From Longimicrobium sp. (GTDB taxonomy: Bacteria; Gemmatimonadota; Gemmatimonadetes; Longimicrobiales; Longimicrobiaceae), in NCBI RefSeq assembly GCF_036388275.1, contig NZ_DASVSF010000003.1:52362-116361 (forward strand): 64,000 nt of DNA. Direction: 5' to 3'. Numbering within the stretch: position 1 is the stretch's first letter; each line of letters opens with the position of its first letter. Under the pieces are notes generated by a model. The model was given only the letters and a program-made list of their open reading frames with translations, did no database searches and had not been told where the DNA came from. A program made the position numbers and the translations under genes. Shown here in pieces: positions 40,800 through 48,640 of the stretch.

Positions 40800-41282
40800 T
40801 CAGGGCCGGGGAGGCGCGGCCAGCCGTTTCGCGAGGGAGGGCCGCGTGGATACGATCCGGCGATGAACCGCGTCCAGCAGCGCCGTGGCGTTGCGGCGCG
40901 CACCGGTCAGGTCGTCTTTGTCGAGCTCCTCCTCGTCGCCGTACAACGCCGTGTGACGCCCTCCCCGGATGTTCTGCATGGCGTCGGCGCTTCGCTGCAA
41001 ATCCGCGTCGCCGAGCGCCGAGGCGGCGTAGAACGTCACGTAGTGGTGCCCGCCCACCGCCCCGCGGGGGCGATACCCCGCGGAACGGACGACCGCCGTC
41101 GCCGCGCGGAACGCCGCCTGGTATACGTGGGTGTAGGCACCGGCTACGCTGAGGCCCGCGACGGAGGCGTCGGACCACTCGCGAAGGGCCGCGGCCCAGA
41201 TCGCCGCCACCTCCGCGTCCTCTGCCGGCACCTCTTCCAGGTTGCGGGCCTCCAGCAGCCGCTGGATGCGGTGCGCGCTCAC
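40800..41282 (-). CDS. HEPN-domain protein (probable toxin of an MNT/HEPN pair)
   Basis: This 160-residue, mostly helical protein has MSAHRIQRLLEARNLEEVPA, AGAYTHVYQAAFRAATAVVR and QNIRGGRHTALYG. The latter Arg-rich/His segment may be the degenerate RNase motif of HEPN folds, though the spacing is not the textbook Rx4-6H. It overlaps the nucleotidyltransferase gene by 4 nt (ATGA), the usual order for MNT/HEPN toxin-antitoxin modules where the transferase AMPylates the HEPN partner. Confidence 0.7.
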   Translation of the reverse strand: MSAHRIQRLLEARNLEEVPAEDAEVAAIWAAALREWSDASVAGLSVAGAYTHVYQAAFRAATAVVRSAGYRPRGAVGGHHYVTFYAASALGDADLQRSADAMQNIRGGRHTALYGDEEELDKDDLTGARRNATALLDAVHRRIVSTRPSLAKRLAAPPRP

Positions 41283-41905
41283 CCCGCCACCTCCGCCAGC
41301 AGCGCATCGTCACCCACGATCCACCGCTTCGGACCGTCCAGGATGCGGCGGAGCACGGCGTTCCCCGCCGCGACCTGCCGGGCGAGCTTTTCGGGGGTAT
41401 AGGTTCGGATTTCCACGTCCCGGTCCAACAGCATCGATGCCTCCGCCGCATGGTGGCCCAACCGCGAATCGGGCCCAAGGTCGCCGACCACCAGCACGTC
41501 GACGTCGCTGTCTCCCCGGGCGTCGCCGCGCGCCGTGGAGCCGAACACGAACGCCAGCCGGATGCCCTCCACCCCCGCGATCGCCGCTTCCACCACTTCG
41601 GTGGGATCGGCGAAGTCGCGGATCAGCCGGCGAAGCGTCTTCCAGCCGCGATGATCGTCATCCACCCGGTAGAGCACACGCCCGTCGTTCTCGATGCGCC
41701 GCACCAGGCCGCGCGACTCCAGCCGCCTGAGCTCGCGGTTCAGCGAGCTCATCGACAACCCGCAGTGCCGCTGAAGGCCGCGCACGTGCTCGGGCTCGTC
41801 GTCGTCGCGCATCGCGAAGTGAAGGAGCAGCCGCGCGAACGCCGGCGAAGCCAGCAGCTCGCCCAACCCTCCCGCTTGCGATTCCCTGATTCCCTTCGGC
41901 GTCAT
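41279..41905 (-). CDS. Winged-helix plus MNT nucleotidyltransferase (probable antitoxin)
   Basis: This 208-residue protein has an N-terminal winged helix (HVRGLQRHCGLSMSSLNREL, RRLESRGLVRRIENDGRVLY) followed by a minimal nucleotidyltransferase core (AFVFGSTARGDARGDSDVDV, then the third carboxylate near DRDVEIRTY). The helix-turn-helix suggests it also represses its own promoter. It pairs with the HEPN gene downstream. Confidence 0.8.
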   Translation of the reverse strand: MTPKGIRESQAGGLGELLASPAFARLLLHFAMRDDDEPEHVRGLQRHCGLSMSSLNRELRRLESRGLVRRIENDGRVLYRVDDDHRGWKTLRRLIRDFADPTEVVEAAIAGVEGIRLAFVFGSTARGDARGDSDVDVLVVGDLGPDSRLGHHAAEASMLLDRDVEIRTYTPEKLARQVAAGNAVLRRILDGPKRWIVGDDALLAEVAG

Positions 41906-42143
41906 TCAGCTCTCTCGCGGCCAGGAGTGCTCCAGATTCTGGATCACTCTACGCTGCGCGTCAAGATGAGGGCGCGGGGCAACGCGGGTGGATCGTCCGC
42001 CGGGGCAGGGGGCGTGGGGCCGAGATGGCGCCCATCCCGCGGGTTCATGGCGCGTGGACGTCCAGGACGCAGCCAGCCCCCGCCTGCCAGCTGCAAGCGG
42101 GGGCTCATTCATGAAACGGGAGGATCTCGTCGTGCGGCAGCCG

Positions 42144-42860
42144 TCAGGGATGCCAGCCATTGCGAGCCATCTGCTCGACGTATGCCACGGTGTACACCTT
42201 CACGAGCCGGCCACCGCCGTAGACCTCCACCATGTGCAGTTCGTCGCCGCGATACGTCGCCAGCGCGTTGAGCCCGGCGACCGTCGGCATCCCGTCGACG
42301 GTGACGGAGACGGGAACGGACTGGCCACGCACGTACGCGCACGGCGTGAGACTGCCGGAGGTGCGGCAGGCCACGGGGGCAAGTCCCACCCGGGACCGGA
42401 CGAACGCCAGCACGTGGGGCGAGGCTGACGCCACCATTTCCCGCCGATCGAACGCCACCACCGACGTGGGCCTGGCGTTGCGGCGGCTCTTCAGCCGATC
42501 GCCGAACACCTGCACGCGCTCCAGCAGCATCGGCTCGGGCTCCATTTCGATCGTAAGACCCCTGTCGTCGGTGCCGATGGAAACCGAGGTGGTGAGATGC
42601 GCATACCCGAGGCGGCTCACCTCCACCTGGTAGTACCCCGGCTTCAGGCGAACCTGGAAGAGCCCGTCCTCGCCCGCCGCGATCGCCCGGTCCTCCCGGC
42701 CCACGTACACGATGGCGTCCGCGACGGGGGAGCCGCTGACGCGGTCCACCACACGCCCGGTCAGCACGGGAAGGGGGGGATCCTGCGCGGATTGCGCAGC
42801 CGCGGGGACGGCGGCCATGAACAGCGCGGTGAGCGCAGCTGCAAGGTGGGAGCGGGTCAT
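42144..42860 (-). CDS. Secreted carboxypeptidase-regulatory-like domain protein
   Basis: This 238-residue protein has an AGGAGG site 5 nt before the ATG and a signal peptide (MTRSHLAAALTALFMAAVPA, cleavage near AAAQ). A CarbopepD_reg/CNA-B-like fold follows (LTGRVVDRVSGSPVADAIVY, GLFQVRLKPGYYQVEVSRLG). The C-terminal part (VRSRVGLAPVACRTSGSLTP, YVRGQSVPVSVTVDGMPTVA) resembles a TonB-receptor plug without the barrel. Such plug-only proteins are frequent in Gemmatimonadota and Bacteroidota; their role is not known. Confidence 0.72.
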   Translation of the reverse strand: MTRSHLAAALTALFMAAVPAAAQSAQDPPLPVLTGRVVDRVSGSPVADAIVYVGREDRAIAAGEDGLFQVRLKPGYYQVEVSRLGYAHLTTSVSIGTDDRGLTIEMEPEPMLLERVQVFGDRLKSRRNARPTSVVAFDRREMVASASPHVLAFVRSRVGLAPVACRTSGSLTPCAYVRGQSVPVSVTVDGMPTVAGLNALATYRGDELHMVEVYGGGRLVKVYTVAYVEQMARNGWHP

Positions 42861-43275
42861 GTGATCCTCCTGGGGCGTGGACGGGCGGGCGTACAGACCG
42901 ATGACGAGCAAGAAAGGCTCCCTCATGGCGGCGCCTGCGGATGTCGTTGCGGCGCACCCGGATGCCCGCCCGCCCGGATCACCGCCGGAGCCGCGCTGTC
43001 CCCTCCGCAGGACGCGCGCACGGCATCGATTGTGGACGGCGGCGGGGCGGGCCCCTGCCTCGAGCGTCCACGTCGTCCAACTCGTCCGGAATGGGATTTG
43101 GGATCGCGCGCAGGCTTTAGCGCACTGGAGCCCCGCAATGGTTGGCCGCCGATACGACGTGGCTCGGCGGCTTCAACAACCGATGAACTCCCGCAGGGGG
43201 TAGTCCGTCTGCGTTCTTCATGGACGGCTTGCTTCCGGCAAGTTTGCCGGGAGGAATATCCAGCTGAACCCAGCG
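42861..43275. other. Gene-free interval
   Basis: A stretch of 415 nt with no convincing gene, terminator or repeat. It includes the AGGAGG site of the 42860 gene at its left end. Confidence 0.5.
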
Positions 43276-44517
43276 TCAGGGGTGGGAATTCTCCAGGTCT
43301 GGACGAACACCTTCGAGTGCACGGAGTTCTAAATAGATCTGGTCGCGCACCGCGACTCTGAGCAGGGTGAACAAAGCGTGCGGAACGAATTGGTGCTCGT
43401 TTATGAACTTCTGCAGCGACGACCTAGTGTAGGTGAGGAAACGCAGGGCCGCGATCTCCAAGACGCGGTCCTTCGCGACCTCCGCTCTCCGCGAGAACTC
43501 CTCTGGAGTGATCCCCGACACCACAACCCCGCAGGTCAGCCCCAGCTCGAACCGACTTCGCTCCAGGAAAACATCGTAAAAGTTGTATCGAGCGTCACTC
43601 AGATCCTGCCTGGTTAGCCCCACCTCCTCGTCAAATCCTCTCTCCAGGCATTGCACCAAATCCACTTGGCCCAAGTAGTTCACGTCTGTACTGGAGAGGC
43701 CCTCGTTGACAGTCGCCGAGAAGATCTCGCCTCGTATGTTGCCGGCGGCGAGGCGAGAGCGTTGTGCAAGGGCGATAACGTCGCTGTGCGCGGCATCGGA
43801 CTTCAGGATCAGGAACGCATTAACGCCGAACGAGGTGGTGAAGCAGTTGTATCTTGCGAGGTCACCGTAGGTGCATCGCGCAATCGGATGCCCCTCCTGT
43901 ACCAACTCGCGGTACACAGACCGAAATACCCGATGGGTGAAATAATCGGTGTTGTAGACCTCCATTCGGAGTACAGGTCGCTCATCTTGCCCAGCGCGCT
44001 GGAGTGTATCGAGCCTATACACTCCGAACTTCGGCTGGTTGAAATGGCATCCGTGCCGGCGATGGAGAAAATCCTCCGCGACCCAGCGTCTGTGCCTCTC
44101 AATTCGTGCAGCGAGATCGGCAATCCCGGTCGTCATGATCAACTCGGAGTAATCTGATGAGCCATCGAATGCGACCGGCTCCGAGCGAACCCACCCCGCA
44201 TCGGAATCACCTGAGGTTCCCAACAGCCTCTCAAGAATGTCCGTAGGCGGCACCACGCGTAAGCACCTGTTTGAATGCGAGAGGCGTAAATCCCGTTTCA
44301 GATCGTAGGGGCTGGCGCTGCCCAGGGTGGCAACGTTCAATCGATGTTCGCTTGTCGATTCCTGTTCGGCCAACCGGCGGCGGATGCGCCGCTCCGAAAC
44401 GATGTTGGCCCCCGCTCGCCAGACCCGCTCAACGAGTTTGCCGATGATGATGCCCACCAACATCCAAAAGAACTCGGTTTGACCCGACTGGCGGATCTGG
44501 TCGATGAGCGGTTGCAT
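43276..44517 (-). CDS. Membrane-anchored protein with Nudix-like domain
   Basis: This 413-residue protein has one N-terminal membrane helix (residues 15-30, EFFWMLVGIIIGKLVERVW). The central region (residues 226-300) has FTTSFGVNAFLIL, then GEIFSATVNEGLS and CLERGFDEEVGL. That order resembles a Nudix box (G...E...RE..EE.G), but the Arg-Glu is replaced by Arg-Gly, so catalysis is doubtful. Codon use is less GC-rich than the flanks, which suggests recent transfer. It lies 0.7 kb outside the tRNA-bounded island. Confidence 0.55.
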   Translation of the reverse strand: MQPLIDQIRQSGQTEFFWMLVGIIIGKLVERVWRAGANIVSERRIRRRLAEQESTSEHRLNVATLGSASPYDLKRDLRLSHSNRCLRVVPPTDILERLLGTSGDSDAGWVRSEPVAFDGSSDYSELIMTTGIADLAARIERHRRWVAEDFLHRRHGCHFNQPKFGVYRLDTLQRAGQDERPVLRMEVYNTDYFTHRVFRSVYRELVQEGHPIARCTYGDLARYNCFTTSFGVNAFLILKSDAAHSDVIALAQRSRLAAGNIRGEIFSATVNEGLSSTDVNYLGQVDLVQCLERGFDEEVGLTRQDLSDARYNFYDVFLERSRFELGLTCGVVVSGITPEEFSRRAEVAKDRVLEIAALRFLTYTRSSLQKFINEHQFVPHALFTLLRVAVRDQIYLELRALEGVRPDLENSHP

Positions 44518-45191
44518 TCAATGATCTTTATGCGAATGACGTACGAGGCACCGGCGCGCGCTAACGGTGCTAATACGTGAGCCGCTCCGCAGGGGCGCAG
44601 GTGCGCGTCAAAGCGCCGGTGGGGTCGCCGCGGCAGTACTCCGCAGTCGCCCTCGCGACTGGGTGCCGTTTGCGGCGGGAAGGAGAAGATGGGTACTGCG
44701 CCGTGCACGTAGCACCAGTCCCCACCAGTAGATTATGCAGACGAACTGCTCTGCCGCAAGGAGACGACGTGCTTCGATCGCCCCCCCCGGTTGGCCTCCA
44801 AGATGATTGGGGTCACCGGCGCGGCCGCCTGCGCGTACTCCAATTGCGCGCGGGACGTCTGCACCAGGATCGTGAGGCTGGCCGCGAAATCTCGTCTCAC
44901 AGGGCGGTGAGGTTCCGGCTGCGCGCGCGTTCTTCTCGATCTCCGGGTGCAGAGGCGAAGTCTACCCCGACGGTGCGCATGGTGCTGGCGACCTACTTCC
45001 ACCTGGGCAGCGCCGTGTATCGGTCGGAGCACGTGGAGTACCGGCTGGAGCACTTCGACACGTTGCCCGAAGTACGGCAGCGGGTCCGTCACCCCGTACG
45101 GCTTGAAAATCGTTGTCCCGGGTTTGTCCCCGGACACTCAGAACGCAACAAGCCCCCGCCTGCCAAGTGCAAGCGGGGGCTTGTTTGAAGA
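44518..45191. other. Gene-poor interval left of the island
   Basis: Several overlapping frames exist but none looks like a protein along its length. The plus-strand piece MVLATYFHLGSAVYRSEHVE may be a relic. At 45152-45182 the hairpin AAGCCCCCGC...GCGGGGGCTT is probably the original terminator of the tRNA-Arg gene into which the island inserted. A closely similar hairpin lies at 42075-42104. Confidence 0.5.
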
Positions 45192-45236
45192 AGTGCGCCC
45201 GACAGGATTCGAACCTGTGACCTTTGGCTCCGGAGG
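45192..45236. mobile_element. attL: 45-bp direct repeat with tRNA-Arg 3' fragment
   Basis: These 45 bp, containing GCGCCCGACAGGATTCGAAC, are identical to 63385-63429. They include 42 bp of the 3' part of tRNA-Arg(CCG) on the minus strand, from the anticodon loop to the 3' end. The match stops exactly at 45237/63430. This marks the left end of the integrated element. Confidence 0.93.
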
Positions 45237-45446
45237 ACCGGTCCGCCAAAACTGCACTCGCCGCAAAGCCTGAAAACCCGCGATTTTCCTACGATTTCCG
45301 TAACTGGGCGTCACCCGGCGCACCGTGGTAGGCGCTGGAAACTGTGAAAGAAATTGTGAACGGCGGCCGGTCGGGGCAAGGGGGGACCGGGCCCTCCCCC
45401 GCCCCGCACCGCCCCGGTGGCTCTGCCCTGTCCTTCCCTGTTCGCG

Positions 45447-46421
45447 CTACGCCTCGGCGTCAGCGCAGCGTCCGAACTCCACCTCCTCCAGTTCGTCGTG
45501 GCAGAGGGCGTAGAAGGGACAGTAGGGGCAGCGCCGGCGCCGCTCGGGTTCAGGCAGCGGGAAGTCGGAGATCGGGCGCGGCGCGTTGCGATCCGGATCG
45601 GCCAGCAGCACCTGCATCGCCTGTACGCTGTCACGGATGCGCTCCGCAGCGTGTATCACATCCAGGCGAGAGATCTCGAATGTGGTGTCGTCTCCCGTGG
45701 ATAGGTTCACCACGCGGCCGAACCACTCGTCATCGCGGAAAGGGAGCCCCAGCACGGTGCGGCAGTAGAGCGCGTATAACGCAATCTGCAGGTCGGCGTC
45801 GCTCTCGTCCCCCGTCTTCCAGTCGAGGATGACGACGCGCCGCTCATCCGGGCGGTAGACCAGGTCCGGGCCGGCGTAGATCGGCCAGCCCTCGTGCACG
45901 AACGCCTCGGGGCCCTCCGGCACCGTCACGCACTCGGGCCGGCATGCCTCCAGGTCCGCCCAGACCCGCGACGCCTCTAGCGTGCGGAGGCAGAGGCGCG
46001 CTTTCGCCACCGCGCCGGCAACCCCGGCCGAGGACGAGCGGCCGGAGTACCACGCGTCCTGCAGCATCACCACGCGCTTGGGATCGCGCTGGAAGAGGTC
46101 GCGGTGGTGCGAGCCGAGCACCGCGCGGTTCAGCGCCTCGGATACCCGGACGAGCATGGTGTCGAATGAGGGGCGGGGCCTGCCGCGGCGCACCGCTTCT
46201 GCGCACTCGCGGGCGCAGTCGTGCACGGCCGTCCCCACGATCATGGGAAATGACGTGAGCTGCTTGAGCGCGTAGGCGAGCCGCGCCTCCTCCGGCGCTT
46301 CCGGCGACCAGCCTCGGTGGCCGCCGTAGTAGCGCCAGAAGTAGGCGCGCGCGCACTCCGCCAGGGCGCGGTCCCGGGAGTGGGACCAGCTGAACTCGGG
46401 ATAGGGAGCGTCGTACCTCAT
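45447..46421 (-). CDS. PD-(D/E)XK nuclease family protein (Cas4/RecB-like)
   Basis: This 324-residue protein starts MRYDAPYPEFSWSHSRDRAL. It has AYALKQLTSFPMIVGTAVHD, then the nuclease core YAGPDLVYRPDERRVVILDW followed by KTGDESDADLQIALYALY (Asp...DWK). The C-terminal cysteines CPYCPFYALC probably join an N-terminal Cys in an iron-sulfur site, as in Cas4 and AddB/RecB-type nucleases. No cas genes or CRISPR are nearby. It is likely transcribed with SSB (5 nt apart) and may aid element replication or recombination. Confidence 0.82.
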   Translation of the reverse strand: MRYDAPYPEFSWSHSRDRALAECARAYFWRYYGGHRGWSPEAPEEARLAYALKQLTSFPMIVGTAVHDCARECAEAVRRGRPRPSFDTMLVRVSEALNRAVLGSHHRDLFQRDPKRVVMLQDAWYSGRSSSAGVAGAVAKARLCLRTLEASRVWADLEACRPECVTVPEGPEAFVHEGWPIYAGPDLVYRPDERRVVILDWKTGDESDADLQIALYALYCRTVLGLPFRDDEWFGRVVNLSTGDDTTFEISRLDVIHAAERIRDSVQAMQVLLADPDRNAPRPISDFPLPEPERRRRCPYCPFYALCHDELEEVEFGRCADAEA

Positions 46422-46425
46422 CGGC

Positions 46426-46848
46426 CTACAGCGCCGGCTGGAGCTCTGCCTCACCGGCAACGGCCGCCGGGCGTGTGCTCCGTCCACTGCGCCGCTCAGC
46501 GCCCCCCGTCTCGCCTACACCCAGCACGTCCGTGGCCTTGATCTCCGTCGTCCAGCGCGTGTCGCCGCTGTCCGTCTCGTACGAGCGGTAGTCGATCTCG
46601 CCCTGCACGTAGACGCGGTCGCCCTTGCGCAGGTACTTCTCGACAAACCCGAACGTCGCCGCCAAGCTGTCCCACACCAGGACGCGGTGCCACTGCGTCT
46701 TCTCGCGCGGCTTGCCGTCGCGATCGTTCCACCGGCGCGTGGTGCCGAGCGAGAACTGCACAACGCGGGCGCCACCGCTGGTGGTGCGGATCTCGGGATC
46801 GGCGCCCAGGTAGCCGATCAGCGTGGCCTTGTTGAGGCAGCGAGACAT
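46426..46848 (-). CDS. ssb: Single-stranded DNA-binding protein
   Basis: This 140-residue protein starts MSRCLNKATLIGYLGADPEI. OB-fold segments VVQFSLGTTRRWNDRDGKPR, VEKYLRKGDRVYVQGEIDYR and TTEIKATDVLGVGE follow. The acidic DDDIPF-type tail of housekeeping SSB is missing. Mobile elements often carry their own SSB to protect transferred single strands, which fits the relaxase here. Confidence 0.92.
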   Translation of the reverse strand: MSRCLNKATLIGYLGADPEIRTTSGGARVVQFSLGTTRRWNDRDGKPREKTQWHRVLVWDSLAATFGFVEKYLRKGDRVYVQGEIDYRSYETDSGDTRWTTEIKATDVLGVGETGGAERRSGRSTRPAAVAGEAELQPAL

Positions 46849-47514
46849 CGTAGAACCCCTCTGAGACGGATGACGAGCGATGCACTGGCCGGATTGGCCT
46901 CAGCGCCTGACTCGTCCACCACTTTTCTCTGCGGGGGTTAAAGACTGAGCGGATCAGCAGGTTAGCGATCACTTACACTCTCCGGAACGTAAGCGATCAT
47001 TGACGAATCACCCTCCGTGCCGTTCAGCGCGAACGCGAGACCAGCAGCTTGCAGCCGTTCGCGCGGGCGGCGAGGTCCCGGGCGAGGCGGAGGAGGTACT
47101 TGGCATCCAGTCCTTCCTTCGCGATCAGGGGTTGCGCGGTCGAGTATCCCAAAACGGTGGTCCCCCACTCGCGCCCGCTGGGCGCAGCCGAGGGCGAGGT
47201 CCGTATTCCGAGCGCCTGCGGCAATCTCCTCGCGCTGGGCAACGTCCGGTTCAACCACGTATCACCACTACGGGGACCTGGCGCGTCCGTAGATCGACGA
47301 CATCAAGCGCACCGATGGACTGCCGTCGCCGTTGCGGCCCCGCCGCATTGCCGATAGTGTAGGGTAAGGGGCGAGCCCGGGGGCCGCCTCTCCTGCGAAA
47401 GGCACCTGAGGCCACCCCCGAACATTCACCGACGCAGGCCCATCACGCGGGCCTCCGCGGTCCGTCCCGACTGGCCAGGAGCGGGACATCCAACACGACC
47501 CCGGAGGCTATCCC
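46849..47514. other. Gene-free interval with an inverted repeat
   Basis: A stretch of 666 nt without a convincing frame. GATCACTTAC...GTAAGCGATC (near 46974-46998) is an imperfect inverted repeat upstream of ssb and may be an operator. Confidence 0.45.
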
Positions 47515-48600
47515 ATGAAGTCCACCCTACGGGTGGAGCGGCTTCGCCGTGCGGCGAGGCAGCTTCACCGCGCCCTCGGCAGTTCCGATCCGGAAACCGC
47601 CCGGAGCGCCGCCGCCCGTTTCGTCCGGCTGCGCCCCTTCAGCGACCTAGGCACCGACACCCTGATCGCCCGGCGGACGGACGTCAGACTCAAGCACGCC
47701 TTCGCCGTTATCGCGGAAGAATCAGGCTTTCCGACCTGGGCCGCGCTCGTCGCAGCGGACGTGCCTGGCCATTCGGAGTTGGACGACCCGGTGCGCTGCC
47801 AGGCAGTCGAAGCCTGGCTCGCGGCGAACGCCCCCGTCCTCCGGCAAGGGGGTCTCCTGGACGGTGACCAGCCGGTCCCCGCACTGGCGAACGAACTGCG
47901 CGAGGCGACGCTGCGCCGCGTGTCCAACGGGGTTCCGACGTTCGACCTCCAAAGCGTTACGGGAAGTGCGTACCTCCGGCACCTCGGATGTCCCATCGAG
48001 GCGTCAGGCGTCGCCGACCACCCCGCTGCGGCTGGTATTGCACAGGACGAAATCGGCACTGCCGAGATCTGGTGCTATGCGAGGCCTGGGGATGGGACGG
48101 CTCACCGCATCGACTGGTCAGTCATTGAGGGGATCGAGTACGGCAGGCGCCCATCGATTGACCCTGCCTGGCGGTCGCCGGACGGCTCCCTCCTCTTCGC
48201 TTGCGTCGTTATCCTGCGCATCGCGGGTATCGCACGATATATCGAACGTGCGTGCGGTGCCGTCTGGGGTGCCCCGGTACTGGTGTTCGGAGGGAGCGCA
48301 CCCGTTCGGGTCTCCACGCCCGCCGAGGACTGGACCGCCGTCATGACAAAGGTACTGGCTGAAGCTGAAGCGGACACCGTCGATGCTCCCACGCTGGCCC
48401 ATCTGATGACAGACGTCAGGGCCCAGGTCGCACCGGGCAATTTGGATGGGTGGTACGGCGCCGCCTTCACCGACGCGGAGCGCGAGGCGGTGGTGGAGGC
48501 AGCCATGTCGCCGGAGAGAACGCGACTGCTCTGGGACCTGGTGCGAGGTGAACCCGTGCTCCCGGGGATTCCGATCAGGCATCCTCGATCCGTCGATTAG
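47515..48600 (+). CDS. Unknown island protein with ankyrin-type N-terminal leader
   Basis: This 361-residue protein starts MKSTLRVERLRRAARQLHRA. The segment DVRLKHAFAVIAEESGFPTW followed by AALVA resembles the helical leader that precedes ankyrin repeats in many bacterial proteins. No ankyrin repeats follow. The rest (SAYLRHLGCPIEASGVADHP, FACVVILRIAGIARYIERAC, WGAPVLVFGGSAPVRVSTPA) matches nothing recognised. It faces away from the ssb unit and towards the relaxase gene, to which it is convergent. Confidence 0.6.
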   Translation: MKSTLRVERLRRAARQLHRALGSSDPETARSAAARFVRLRPFSDLGTDTLIARRTDVRLKHAFAVIAEESGFPTWAALVAADVPGHSELDDPVRCQAVEAWLAANAPVLRQGGLLDGDQPVPALANELREATLRRVSNGVPTFDLQSVTGSAYLRHLGCPIEASGVADHPAAAGIAQDEIGTAEIWCYARPGDGTAHRIDWSVIEGIEYGRRPSIDPAWRSPDGSLLFACVVILRIAGIARYIERACGAVWGAPVLVFGGSAPVRVSTPAEDWTAVMTKVLAEAEADTVDAPTLAHLMTDVRAQVAPGNLDGWYGAAFTDAEREAVVEAAMSPERTRLLWDLVRGEPVLPGIPIRHPRSVD

Positions 48601-48640
48601 TCTATAATCTAGGCCACACGGTGGGGGGTCGGGCCGTTCG

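Noticed and set aside
44577..45188. A 203-residue protein left of the island
   Set aside because: Composition changes abruptly along the frame, there is no ribosome site, and its end reads through the tRNA terminator hairpin.
45195..45236. A second tRNA-Arg gene at the left island end
   Set aside because: Only the 3' 42 nt are present with no D arm or 5' acceptor strand; it is the att-site fragment.
45447..46421. The Cas4-like nuclease as evidence for a CRISPR-Cas locus
   Set aside because: No other cas genes and no regularly spaced repeats occur anywhere in the window.
46962..47362. Several 90-120-residue frames between ssb and the 47515 gene
   Set aside because: They overlap each other on both strands and none has a ribosome site or a protein-like composition.
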